From Pleurotus djamor (lineage: Eukaryota; Basidiomycota; Agaricomycetes; Agaricales; Pleurotaceae): 64,000 nucleotides of DNA. Where the stretch lies: the NCBI GenBank assembly GCA_029747585.1, contig JAPEVF010000233.1, positions 1-64,000 on the forward strand, read 5' to 3'. The notes beneath the pieces are model-generated. The model was not told the DNA's origin. It saw only the letters and a list, made by a program, of their open reading frames with translations, and made no database searches. Each line of letters begins with the position of its first letter. Positions within the stretch are counted from its first letter, which is position 1. The translations under genes were made by a program, and so were the position numbers. Below are positions 23,906-35,700 of the stretch, piece after piece.

Positions 23906-24475
23906 TATGGAGACTGAAACCTCCAGCTTATATAGGATACAGGTGTTTGTATCTACGTGGTTCTGTTTGACAGAAACCAGCCAATCACAAGTAGTGTTTA
24001 CAACTAGGCTATGTCTATAGTCCTCCTCAGAACATTCTGGCTCTATTCCAGCCTGGAGTAGAGTAGCCCAGAAGTTCACTGCCTCAGTGTACTAGTCCAG
24101 CCTGTAGACTAGTGTTTCAGCTACAGAGAGTCTGGCCTTGAGTGCTAGAGTCATAACTTGTCAATAACAAGTCCGGGCATTTGAGTCTGGCTCTAAGCAC
24201 TGCATTGCTTGACTCTTGTGTTTCATGTTGCGCTGCCTTGTCTTCTGCAGTGTGTTTCATGAGAAAACCAAGTGGCCGGGTCTTCCCAGGATATAGGAGG
24301 AGTAGAATAGGAGATTGTAACTTGGTGCAACTACTTTGTGAATGGAGAAGATGAAAAGAAAAGAGTAGAGAAAATTCAAGTAGCCAGGAAACAGTAAATA
24401 ATTAAATGAGACTATAGACTAAGTGGATCAAGACAGAATAGACTTTACTAGCTAAGAGAAAAGTGGTACGGCTGA

Positions 24476-25899
24476 TTAGGTAGAGTCCTGAAGTGTGGTA
24501 GTAGGAAAATAGGTGGGGTGACAGAGGTAGAGGAATGCATAAAAGAAATAGAAAATATACAAATTCATGTTCATATCCCAAGATTCAATTTTGGGGTATG
24601 ACAGCGTGTTGATATACGCTATCTCAGAAGGCGTGAGCGGGGTGTGTAGGTACTTGTGGATAGCGGAGAAGAGGGTTGAGATGGTTATCGGCGGTGGGGA
24701 TGATGATGAGGAGAGGAGTAGAGAGGAAGAGGAGTGGGTGACGAGGATGTCGCCCCACAGTACGCGCATGTGTTCCAGGTTTGGGATGGAGAGCACGATC
24801 TTCTCGAGGATGCTTCCGTCCGAAGAACGAATGACGGGTGAGTCCCAGTCAATCGATGACGTTCCTCGGAGTTGGGCGACGTGTGGCTTGAGTTTCGCTG
24901 AGCCGATGGGAGGGGATATCATATCCCATTCGATGGATGGCGAGTGCGAGGAGAGGACGGGGTTGATGGAGAGCATAACGGATGCAACTGGGATGGGAGC
25001 AGGAGCCGGGGGTATGGGGGTGCACATGTACGTAAATGGAGGTACGATTGGTGCGGGGGCATTAGGTGTGAAGACTTGGATTTGCGACGGCTGTGGAGGT
25101 TGCGGAAGCGGGTTCGACACAGGCGTACAGACAAAGGACGTATTTGCAATAGGGGGAGCTGGCGTATAGGTCGTCATCAACGCGGGAGGTGGTTGAGGTG
25201 CTGGCGTAAATGTCGAAATCGCGTGAGGAACGGGCAATGGTGTTGCATTGAACGTTGATATGGGCGTGAGGAGGAATGGCTGTTGTTGCTGCGTTTGTTG
25301 CCCTTGATGAGCCCAGTATGACGCGTCGGGTTGGTATTGAACTTTGTGTTGCGTATGTGTAACGGCGGGACCGGTGGGAACGAAGATTGTATGTCCTGGA
25401 GACGGCTGATGCACATGATGGGGGTTGGGTGTAAAGCTAGGTGTCGACGTAGCGCAAACACATCCGGGTTGGTGGGGGAGGGGTGTGCTCATAACAGCAG
25501 GCGTATGGCGGCATCGGTGCTCCGTGCGAGCCTGGATGACTGGTACGGCCTGATACGCGACTGGAGCTGGCGTATTGGGAGCAGAGGGTGGCGCAAATAG
25601 ATAGTTGCCATTGATGAATGGAGAGTTCATGTTGGCTATACGCGTGACCCGAGTTCAAGTGAGCATGAATCAATCCAGTAAGGGAAAAGAAACGCACGTA
25701 AATCCAATAGACGACCGATTCCGCAGGGAGTACCAAAAAGATTCGAGCTGGTATGTGGTTTTTTGAATTCAAACGCTATCGAGGATGGTGATGCGCTAGG
25801 AACGCTGTATCGGTAGAGGGTTGGGGTGTTCTGGAAACGAACTCGGCGTTTGTCGGTGCGTCGCGATTTCTTCGAGCGTGGTGGCAGCAGACGAGGCAT
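24476..25899 (-). CDS. DUF6699-type proline-rich protein
   Basis: Two exons on the minus strand join across an intron with a GTGCGT donor and a TATAG acceptor near 25690-25630. Exon 1 starts at 25899 with MPRLLPPRSKKSRRTDKRR and a VRF motif. The middle is a long Pro/Thr/Ala-rich low-complexity linker. The C-terminal 150 residues carry the DUF6699 pattern: LSINPVLSSHSPSIEWDMIS, then PNLEHMRVLWGDILV, then TISTLFSAIHKYLHTPLTP. Similar proteins with a disordered proline-rich N-terminus and this terminal domain are abundant in Agaricomycetes and have no known function. It is predicted soluble, with no signal peptide. The start could be the second Met at 25630 if exon 1 is not used. Confidence 0.72.
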
Positions 25900-26340
25900 A
25901 GAACTACAAGATATAGTATAAGAGATTAGAGTGCGCGCATTTGGGGACTTGGAACAAGGACACACCGTTTACCCTGGGGTTATAAGGCATTCCGATGACA
26001 GCTGTGGTCTACACCAACAATCCCGGATAGGCAAGTCATCCCTCGTGTTACTCTGTGGGCGTAGCGGGACTTAAAAGCAAGATAAGAGAGCTAGAAGACA
26101 AGAAAAAGGTTAATTGAGGCGCACTGGTTATTTCAGTCGATGGGGCGTTGAGAACAAAGGAACCGCGTAGCAACTGGTGATCATTGATGACAGCTACAGC
26201 CGTTGCTTTGCTCTATCCAGAGCTTCCTCTTGACATGAGTGCGTGAGTCATGCTATGTGAAGCATCATACATAATGATGGAAAGAGTGGCCGATGTCGTT
26301 GGCCGGAACATGACATATTTTGAGAGCATGGACGAGTAGT
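25900..26340. other. Intergenic between the DUF6699 gene and the LINE
   Basis: No coding frame or repeat was recognised. The exact 5' end of the downstream LINE is not defined and could lie within the last 100 bases. Confidence 0.4.
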
Positions 26341-26541
26341 AAGCTGTAGTAAGTACTTATCCTACCCCTTGCACTGTAACCACCATGTGGTGGCGTGCGT
26401 CCTAGCCTTTTCGTGGCGCAGGGGGATAAGTACCCTCCCAAATCGGAGGGGAAACAAATAAGGACGTCTCTCGACTTGATATAGCGAGAGTTTAACTCCT
26501 GGTAACAGGCTGCACGTCGTCGAAAACGGCGTTGAACAGCA

Positions 26542-26566
26542 GTGCCACCCGAGGTCAGGGTGGCAC
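26542..26566 (+). other. Hairpin in the LINE 5' region
   Basis: GTGCCACCC and GGGTGGCAC form a perfect 9-bp stem around a 7-base loop. A second palindrome, CCACCATGTGGTGG, lies at 26380-26393. Structured 5' ends are known in LINEs, including HDV-like ribozymes in some clades. I cannot show such a fold here. Confidence 0.7.
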
Positions 26567-26769
26567 ACGCCCCCAGCAAAGTCGAAGCTGTGGGGCACAC
26601 TTCCCAATACTGTCGAAATAAATCCCACGTATCAAAGCGAGAAATACGAATGGAATCATCGATTAATAGATGAACACAACGATAGGCACTGTCCTACCCA
26701 ACACAACACACGAGGCGTACTAGCCAAACAGCGACCCCCTAAATATGAGGTGCCACACATCCCCCCAGC

Positions 26770-28362
26770 TTGATGCCAGCCAAAGCCCCACCACAAGGAA
26801 GAGACCACACGGATCCTCCCCCACCTACCCAACCCAATCCCCTCAGCCCCAGCACCGGCAACAAACGAAAGAGACCTAACGGGTCACAGAAAGAGAAAAA
26901 GAAAAANGAAAAAGCAGCCAGAAGAACATCCGACCCCCAAGAGAGCGTAGCGGGCCAACTCAAACCAGATCAGGACGCAGAGATGTCAGAAGCAGATGAA
27001 CGAAGCCGTATGGACGAAGATTCTCCTGGACCAGGTGAGATGACTCCAGAGATCGTCATGATGCTAAAACCAATCGCATAACATGCAATAGAAGCACCAC
27101 CCAACNTGAATCAGCAGCCACCTCGACANCCCAACCNTCCACAACAAGCCCAAGGAGCAAACCAGCTCCCTCCCCNACCTCCCCCCCCACTTCCCCAAGC
27201 GCCCGCGCCTGCGCCTGCACCAGTGAATCCCCCAGCGCAAGCAGCGACCCATCGCCTCTTTGTCAAGACGAACCCACATCACAAGGAAACCAGGGAACAG
27301 CCACCCCCGGCGTACCAAGCGCAATCCGCCATACCATACACCATGGCTCGCTACCCTCGGCTGATCAAATCCCAGGGTGCGCTACTCGGCGAGATCGCCA
27401 TAGACACCGTAGAAAAGATCAAAGCAAACCCCGAAGAACATCTTGCGCTTCTCATCTTCGGTGCTGGGGATGCCCTCCGAGCGGAAAACCCCCTGCTTAT
27501 ACGACACGTCCGGAGTTTCATCAAGAGCCTCTGCGCCCCCGGAATGCCAGAACCAGAGGTCGCCGATCCCCCCAAGTTCAACCCACAAGCGTCCAGCGAG
27601 TGGGGCAAACCACACGTCTACATTCTCTCCGATATATCGAACGATCTAAGGGAATACCTTCTATGGTTCCAAACCTTCGCCTTCCAGATCCAGAACTTCC
27701 GAATCGCTATCTCAGCACTCCCGCTCGACGAGAACATCTATCCATGGTATATTTGCGACTTCTACAGCCTGTACATCGACGGCGAACAAAGAACCCGAGA
27801 CAACGTGATGCGAACCATAAAGAACACACTAAAGACCAACGCCGACTTTCGTAACCTCGTAGACACATGCGTAGGGATGCTCGACACCCGCTTCGCGAAC
27901 CTAGACCAAAGGGTCGAAGCAACCCTCCGCACCTTTGAATTTGTACAGGTAGCATTGGAGGACGACATCTATGTCCTACAACTATACGCTGAGCCTATCG
28001 CAATCGACGCCTTAACACACAACAGGTGGATCAACATCATAACCCACCAGAGGTACTTCGTCAGCATGAACGAACTCAAAGTCCAAACAAGAGACGACAG
28101 AATGTACATGAGCTGTCGCTTCTGCAAGGACGACACACACGACGTCAACAGATGCCCCTTCCCTCTGGTCGAAGACTGGAAGGGCCCCATCCCAAAAGAA
28201 GTACTGGAGTCACGAACCCCGCTGTGGAACAGCGCGCAAAGCCCCCTCACACGAGGGCAGGGCAGGGGACGAGGAAGCCGAGGACAAAGCCGAGGAAGAG
28301 GCACTAGCAGAGGCCCTTACAACTCCCAGTCCAGGGGGAGAGGTCGCGGCCTCAACCAGTAG
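26770..28362 (+). CDS. LINE ORF1a, gag-like protein with CCHC knuckle and RG-rich tail
   Basis: The main uninterrupted part is 27223-28362. It contains a gag-like core (LALLIFGAGDALRAENPLL), a zinc knuckle CRFCKDDTHDVNRC (C-x2-C-x4-H-x4-C), the motif DWKGPIP, and a C-terminal Arg/Gly-rich tail (GRGRGSRGQSRGRG). These fit an RNA-binding ORF1 protein that packages the element transcript. A Pro/Lys-rich N-terminal segment from 26770 is in the same frame. It is separated by a TAA at 27079, and unknown bases lie at 26907, 27106, 27129, 27137 and 27175. Either translation starts after the stop, or the copy is mutated. Confidence 0.7.
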
Positions 28363-28635
28363 GAGTCCAACCACATAGATCGCAACGAGTCGTAGCATAG
28401 CTCCTCCAATGTACCAACAAACTCACCACCTACACAATATGATACATGCCCAAGTAAATCTGACCGATAAGATCGTAGAATCACTGATTAGATTAAAACA
28501 AAGCGAACTTGACATGTCCTACGACAACAAAGGAGACAGGAAATACATAAAGCTCGGGAGCATGAGCGTCCGCACCTCCCATCTACCACTATAAACCCCC
28601 ACCGAGCCACTCCCGCACATCCACCATAACCAACA

Positions 28636-30034
28636 ATGAACCCAAAAAGAATGCGCCTCGAAAACACCGCCCTACCCAGACGCGACGACGACGAAGTGGA
28701 GGACCGAGCTAGAAACCGAAAAACACCTAAGCATCAGGCAAAGACAAAGACAAAGAGACCCTACGTACCATACCTCCCACCGTTCTTCGCAGCACCCGAG
28801 AAAGGCCCTATCGAATGCTCCCCGCTCCTCCAAGTCGAAACAGTGATCCTGAGGCAGATCGACCTCGTCACCAAGTCCACCAAGATCACGCTTAACGGGC
28901 ACTTGTCCAACCCACCCGCTGACCCTGGTGTAGCAGTAAACCCCCACTGGGGAACCACACCCGCGAACCCGAACGCACCTAGGTCGAAGTATCCCTACAT
29001 GGTTGCGGACACCCCTCGATGTGTTGTACGCCGCTCCGCCATCACTGGCAACCAAGCAGAAGGCACGATAAAGGCCACTGCCCTCATTGCGAAAACAACG
29101 GTAGCCATCATCCCTTTTGGGGCGGGCACGAAGTTCACCAAAGAGAACCCCATGTTCCCGAGGATGGTCCAGGAGTTCCTCAAGGGCCTCCCCTTTGACG
29201 GCTCAAAGGAACTGGTGGTAGCATCACCAAGCGCGAGAAACACCCCGCCGCCGAACGCGCCTTTCGCACTCCCCTTTGCTTTCTTCGCCGTAAACGTTCC
29301 CTCCGAGCTGAAAACGTTCTTGCTCGAGACCCAGGCCTTCAGTTTTACGAGGGGATCCACCGCCTACGGTTTCTTTGCGCACGAAATACCAAGCGAAGCG
29401 CCGAACTCATGGGTACTCGCCAACTATGAGGGCCCCTACATCACATCAGAAACCGATAAGATGGAACAAGCACTTACCGCAATAGCCAACCAGCTCGCCG
29501 GAAACACCGCCATCGTCAACGAGATTTCCACCCAGCTCGCCGCCAGAGACATTGGCGCATCCCCCCCTTGAGAGGAAAATCTTCTTCCTCTCAACCCTCA
29601 GCCTGACCTTCGTAAAACGCCTGACCAAGATGGGGGAAGCGGACCACGTCTGGCAATTGGCCGCAATGCCGATCTACAACCACCACAAACTCCATCAGAA
29701 ATGGGCGCTGAGGGTCCGCAAACTCTCCTTCAACATAGGCGAGCTCCAATACATACGAGGAACAACCTCACCTGTTGGATGTGTATGGTGTAAGGCCGAA
29801 GTCCACAGCTCAGAGACCTGCCCCATCATGTTGATCAACGATTGGAAGGGGCCTTTCCCAACCGGTCAGTTCTGCGTTCGTCCAGACTGGAATTACAATG
29901 AGCAATATTCGAAGCAATCGTGGAAGGAATCGAAGGAGGCGAAAAGGTTCCAGAGGTACGAGAAGGCGAGGAAGGAAAAGAAGGATAAGAAGCGGTTAAG
30001 CGCCAAAGAAGAAGGAAGCGCTGGACACCAATGA
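28636..30034 (+). CDS. LINE ORF1b, second gag-like zinc-knuckle protein
   Basis: The frame 28636-29571 continues as the frame ending at 30034, with one shift at a C6 run near 29563. Landmarks shared with ORF1a are the FGAG...KENP core (VAIIPFGAGTKFTKENP), a knuckle CVWCKAEVHSSETC with the same C-x2-C-x4-H-x4-C spacing, and the post-knuckle motif DWKGPFP. The tail is Lys/Glu-rich rather than Arg/Gly-rich. It is therefore a diverged paralogue of ORF1a lying in tandem, 270 bp downstream and before ORF2. The N-terminus is basic (NRKTPKHQAKTKTKR), suggesting nucleic-acid binding. Confidence 0.7.
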
Positions 30035-30317
30035 TCGTCGGTGATCCCACAAGCAGAGCCTGCACTTACTAGAAACAAGATTTGTTCACGCCGTAACTTA
30101 CATCTGTAATAATATATTCTCTCCTATAAACCCGGGACTACACAGAGTTACGGCACCCAGAAAAGAAAGGAGAGACATAAATACGCGGTCCACTGAATTT
30201 ACTGACAGCGAAAGCTGGACAGGTAAGTGGACTGGCGGAAGGCAGGTACAGCTGCCTGGTAGCTTCTGCGGAAGACTCACCCAAAGGACACCTGAAACTA
30301 GCAAAACCCGGGAGCTA

Positions 30318-33300
30318 GTGGATGGTGACCTACTGTACTCGTTCTCTGAGGGTGGGCTACCCGACGAGGATGTATTTCCAATTGCCACGAACCAAACAAT
30401 AGCACAAACGAGGGTTTTAGACCCCGAGCGAAGCCACGGCAGAGCGAGTACTGGTCCCCAGGCTGACCAGGAAAGCTACGACGCCAGACTCAACGCACAT
30501 AACAGCCTCCAAGGGGCGCCGTACCCTAACCCCTCTCAGGGGAGTCGTGCCGACACCAATAATGACCCCAATATCGAAGGAGAGTCATACAACGATCATG
30601 AGATCACAAGCCAAACCGGCCACACACATCCTATCCCGAAAAAGCGAAAGAGGAGAGGNAAAAAAGAGACAGNAAAAAAAGGAAACCACGGAATAACCGC
30701 GCCGGAATCCACATTGCAACACAAAATATTAAAGGCCTAGGAGTAGAGGGTGAGTCCTCACAGAAACTAAAGCACATAAACCAGATCATGAGAGAGAACA
30801 AAATCGGAGTAATGGTACTCCAAGAAACTCATATGGACCAGGAGCGAGCTGATAAGCTCCTTAACAACTTTGATAAGAGGATGGAAGTCTTCGCTTCAGT
30901 TCAAAGGCCATCACAGAAAACAGGCCTAGCTATAATTCTTAATAGAAGCCTACTCGGAACAGGAGATACCCCATTTCGTGAGATAATACCGGGACGAGCA
31001 GCAAGCATAAAAATCAAGATACATAATAAAAGTATAACTATTCTTGGAGTATACGCACCAAACGACCCAAATGACAACGCGGAATTCTGGAAAAGAATTC
31101 TACAAGACTGCATCGACCACCCAGCCCACGACCCAGATGTCATCATTGGAGACTTCAACATGGTCGAAGAACCGATTGACCGTTTCCCAGCCCACGCCGA
31201 CAAGGAAGCAACCGTTGCAGCTCTTGACGACTTGAAATACTACCTAAACCTGAAGGACGGGTGGAGAAACACATATCCTACACTCAGATCCTACACCTTC
31301 TTCCGAGACAGAAAAGGAGAAGATGCAGACGCCGTAATGTCCAGGATCGACCGATTGTACATGACGGAAGCAATTCTGAGACAAACTAGAGATTGGAAAA
31401 TTGAGCCGTCAGGCCTCGAAAACGCTGACCACTATAGACTCTCTGCTTACATGTCCACGGCGGATGCCCCCGAAATAGGAGAAGGCAGATGGACGATCCC
31501 ATTACGAGTCCTGAAGGACAAAATATTCAAGNAAAAACGTAGNAAAAAATAGTGAACGAAACGCACCAAAACCTATTGGTAGGTAGAGAAAATAGGTCTG
31601 AGACCGTAAACCCCCAACTCATTTACAACACATGCAAAACCAAGATACTACAGCAAGCAAGGGAACGAGACAAAATGCTTGTACCAGAAATCNAAAAAGA
31701 GAATAAAAGACACGCAAGACACGATAAAAGACCTGGCATCAAAGGACCAGACACCCCAAAATGCAAAGCGCATGATGCTGGAAGCAAAAACTCTCTCTAA
31801 AATGGAGAGACTGAGACACCAGAAAGCGAGAAGGACTGTACGAGCTATCGACCGTTTGGAAGGGGAAACGATTTCCAGATCGTGGATCCGAAATAACAAG
31901 AAGCTCAGACCAAGAGATATCATCTATGCCCTCAAAAGACACGATCAAACACCCGGCGAAACGAGATACGAGACGAAGTCAAGGAAGATGGCCGAGATGG
32001 CGCGAAACTACCATGAGGAACTGCAGGAAGACCAACGGGATGAAAGAGACGAGATTGAACGACTTCTTGTAACCAGAGAAATACTCAAAAATGTAGACAA
32101 GAAGCTCCCAGAGGCCAGTAGACAGGAGATGGCGAAAAAATATACCAAAGAAGAAGTCAGAGAAGCGCTAAAACTGACGAGCAATAATAAGGCCGCAGGT
32201 GTTGACGGAGCCACATACGAGCTATGGAAAATGCTCCTCCTAAACCAAGACGGTGTCAGTGAGGAAACGAGAGACCAGATGATGGAAATATACGTAGATA
32301 TGATAAATGACATAAGCGACCACGGAGTTAGGAGCGAGACAGCCTTCGCCAAAGGGTGGATGTGCCCGATTTACAAAAAGAACGACAAAACCGAAATAGC
32401 CAATTACAGACCAATAACCCTACTTAACACTGATTACAAACTGTTCACCAAAATACTCACGATGCGTCTGGCACCTGGAGCGTCCACGACACTCGACAAA
32501 AGCCAAGCGGGTTTTGTACCAGGTCGACAAATCTCCGAACAAACACAGCTACTAAAACTCATCCTCGACCACGCAGATGCAACCGAAACAAATGGAATGA
32601 TAGTCGCCCTAGACCAAGAGAAAGCCTACGACAAACTTGAGCATGACTACTTATGGGAGGTAATGAAAGCCTTCAATTTTCCGGAGCGCTACATAGGCAC
32701 CATAAAATCACTCTACGGGAATGCCGAAACGATGGTAATGATAAACGGCTTCCTAAGTACCACATACAAAATCAATCGAGGGGTACGACAGGGAGACCCC
32801 CTGTCGTGTCTGCTCTTCGACTTCGCGATCGAACCACTAAGCATAATGATCAGAAAATCAAGGATCACCGGATACGCCATCCCAGGGACGCCGGAAAGAA
32901 TTGTTGCAAACCTCTTCGCCGACGACACAACAGTAATTATGAGCGAAACTGATGAACTCGATGACCTTCAAGACATACTAGACGAATGGTGCCTAGCGTC
33001 GGGCGCAAAATTCAACCTACAAAAAACACAAATCATCCCAATAGGATCAAAACCCCATAGGCACCAAGTATCCGAAAATCGCAGGATGGGAGGATCAGAC
33101 ATACCTGAGTACATGAAAATCATCAAAGACGGAGATGTGACAAGAATATTGGGGGCTTGGTTTGGAAACGACTGTGACTCACAAGCGCCATGGACACCCA
33201 TCATAGAAAGAATTGACACCGAGCTTGAGAGATGGGGCAAGAGCCACCCGACGTTCCAGGGAAGAAAGCATATCATCCAAATGGAGATTGGAGGAAGAAC

Positions 33301-35492
33301 CCAATACCTGACTAAAGTACAAGGAATGAGCAAAAACACCGAAAACGCAATCAAGAAAAGAATTCGAGCCTTCTTTTGGGACGGGAAACCAAGTCAAGTC
33401 AAGGAAGAAACTATCTTTGCGCCGATAGAGGAAGGAGGTTTCGGAGTGCTCGACATCGCGGCACGAAACGAAGCGATTCAACTCACCTGGATAAGGGACT
33501 ACCTAAAGATGCGAAACAGACCCACATGGGCACTTCTAGCCGATGATCTCATAGCGCGGGCATCGCTAGAAAAGGACAAAAACATACCAAGAGAGGTCAA
33601 AACGAACTTGTTCCTACAAACGTGGAAACCAAAGTCCACCGGCAACGACAACGTCTACCCGAAGCACCTAAAAACAATGATTAAGACTGCAATGAAATAT
33701 GGCCTCCGCATCGAAACATCGGACGTGTCCCGAGAGCTGGCCAGAGAAATGCCGATATGGCTCCATGCGAGAATGGGACAACAGGTAAAAAGAATTTCAC
33801 TATCCCCAAAGACAATGTGCTTGAAAAACAAACACGCAATACGAACGGTAGGAGACGCCGAAAAGCTGGTGAGACTGCTGAAGGACAACCGACATGGGAA
33901 GGACAACAGATGCAGATGTCATGTGTGCAAAGCACTGCGGGACACAAGAGGATGCTCACACCCGATCACCTGCATGAAACAGGCCGAATTATTGATGGAC
34001 TCTCTCCCGAGAAAATGGGACCCGCGCTTTGTCGAAGAAAGAGCCGAGATACTCGAACCGGCAACAAACGAAGGCTGGCAACGAGTAGCGATAACACCTC
34101 CAACCCGAGACACGCAAGACGCCTTTAGAATATTCACAGAAGGGGAACCCAAGACCGATGAACCCTTTGAGCTGGACCAAACCGGGGGGCCAGAACAGAC
34201 AGTGGCGACGGATGGGTCGTGCAAGGACGCATGCACAGAAGATGCCAAGGCGGGGGCAGGAGTTTTCTTCGCGGTAAACGACCCGAGAAACAGAGCATCA
34301 AAAGTACCGAAAGAATGGGTACAATCGAACCAAACAGGAGAGCTCCTTGCCATCCTAATAGCAATATCAGAGAACATGGGCGACTTCCCCCTAAAAATAG
34401 AGAGCGATTCGAGGTACGCGATAAACACACTCACATCGCAGCGGAAGCAGATCGAAGACTCAGGAGCGATCGACAGAGCGAATTCAGCCCTCATAAACCA
34501 CACACTCGCAAAAGTGAGACAGAGAAAAGGGCCGATATATCTAAAATGGGTCAAAGGGCACAATGGACACGAAGGAAATGAACAAGCAGATAAACTCGCT
34601 GACGAGGGAACCACCAGCGCGGAATACGAAATAACGGAGATCCCTGAACCCCTCAAATTAACAGGGACAAAACTCGAAATACTGACACAAAAACTCGCGT
34701 ACCGCGCGATACGAGACAGATCCGTCCGAAAAGGGGAGCACAAAAGGGAAAAGACGAATAATATGCTAAAGAGAATCGCAGCGGAGATGGAAGACAAGCT
34801 GGGAAAAAAACCCACCGCCAGCCGAATCTGGAGAGCAATCCGAGACAAGGATATAACACGGGGAGCACGAAGCATGCTCTGGACAATGGCCCACGACACC
34901 AGGAAAGTAGGAAAATACTGGCTAAAAGACTTCTTCGACGAAGAATTTAAAGCGAGGGCAGAGTGCACCCACTGCCAAGGAGCCCTAGAATCGATGGAAC
35001 ACATATTATATCACTGCGAGACACCCGGGCAAGAGCAAGTCTGGGAACTCACGAAGAAGATATGGGAGAACACCGGTAGGACGTGGCAACAGCCCTACAT
35101 AGGCGGGATCATTGCATGTGCCCTGCGAACCACTGACAAAAATAGAGTCGATACCGCTGGTGACCGACTATGGACAATTTTAATCTCTGAATCAGCCTAC
35201 CTCATCTCTAACCTTCGAAACGAGAGGGTAATCACGAAGCAGAACACACCATTCACGTCAGAGGAGGTTCAAAACCGTTGGATTGCGGCAATAAATAAAA
35301 GGATAGAAATTGATATGGACCTGACAAAACCAGAACTCGGGAAGAAAGCGCTCCCAATTNAAAAAAATCCTCAAGACCTGGGAAAAAGCTGTGATATACG
35401 CCGAGAACACAGAGCATGCCAGGAGCAAGAGATGCGGGGTTTTAGTGGGTATTGGGCCGATGTGTCAGAGCGACCAGGAGGGGGTTGGCTGA
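30318..35492 (+). CDS. LINE ORF2: APE endonuclease, reverse transcriptase, RNase H
   Basis: Reading through N-marked A-runs (30659, 30673, about 31532-31546, 31693, 35360) gives one polyprotein of roughly 1,700 residues. Its domains in order: an APE-type endonuclease with QETHMD, GDFNMVEEPIDR, SRIDRLYM and DHYRLS (30.73-31.5 kb); a reverse transcriptase with YRPITLL, QAGFVPGR, ALDQEKAYD, RQGDPLS and FADDTTV (32.3-33.0 kb); an RNase H with ATDGSCK, TGELLAIL, ESDSRYA and GHEGNEQADKLAD (34.2-34.6 kb); and a finger CTHCQGALESMEHILYHC near 34.97 kb. Catalytic residues of all three enzymes are present. After the last N the coding frame switches and ends at a TGA at 35490-35492 rather than at 35512. 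Confidence 0.85.
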
Positions 35493-35678
35493 CACTTCAA
35501 CAACGGCCTTGAGTCCCACACTTCGTGCGTAAAGGCATTTCCTCGCGGTGGCTCTTGCTGCCAACCCACATCTACGTACCTTCCGACAAGCTGTGGTCTA
35601 CGACCATGGCACTATAAGCGCGGCGTCGGAGACCTGATTCCCCGGTCAACCGATACCACAAAAANGCGCTCCACCAAA

Positions 35679-35700
35679 AAAAACAAAAAAAAAAAAAAAG
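35679..35700 (+). other. A-rich 3' tail of the LINE
   Basis: AAAAAAAACAAAAAAAAAAA marks the end of target-primed reverse transcription and sets the 3' boundary of the element. Confidence 0.75.

Larger units (their letters stand above)
26340..35700 (+). mobile_element. Tad-like non-LTR retrotransposon (LINE) with two ORF1 genes
   Basis: A contiguous plus-strand block holds a 5' untranslated region with hairpins, two gag-like zinc-knuckle ORFs, a long ORF2 (APE endonuclease, reverse transcriptase, RNase H) and a 3' region ending in an A-rich tail (35679-35700). The EN-RT-RNase H order and C-terminal CCHC-type finger are typical of the fungal Tad clade. All frame interruptions except one stop fall at N positions or homopolymers, so the element may be recent and nearly intact. 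No target duplication was identified, so both ends are approximate. Confidence 0.85.

Noticed and set aside
23336..24430. CRISPR-like repeat array
   Set aside because: The repeats are a trinucleotide run, a G-rich minisatellite and one diverged duplication. There are no regular spacers, and the DNA is eukaryotic.
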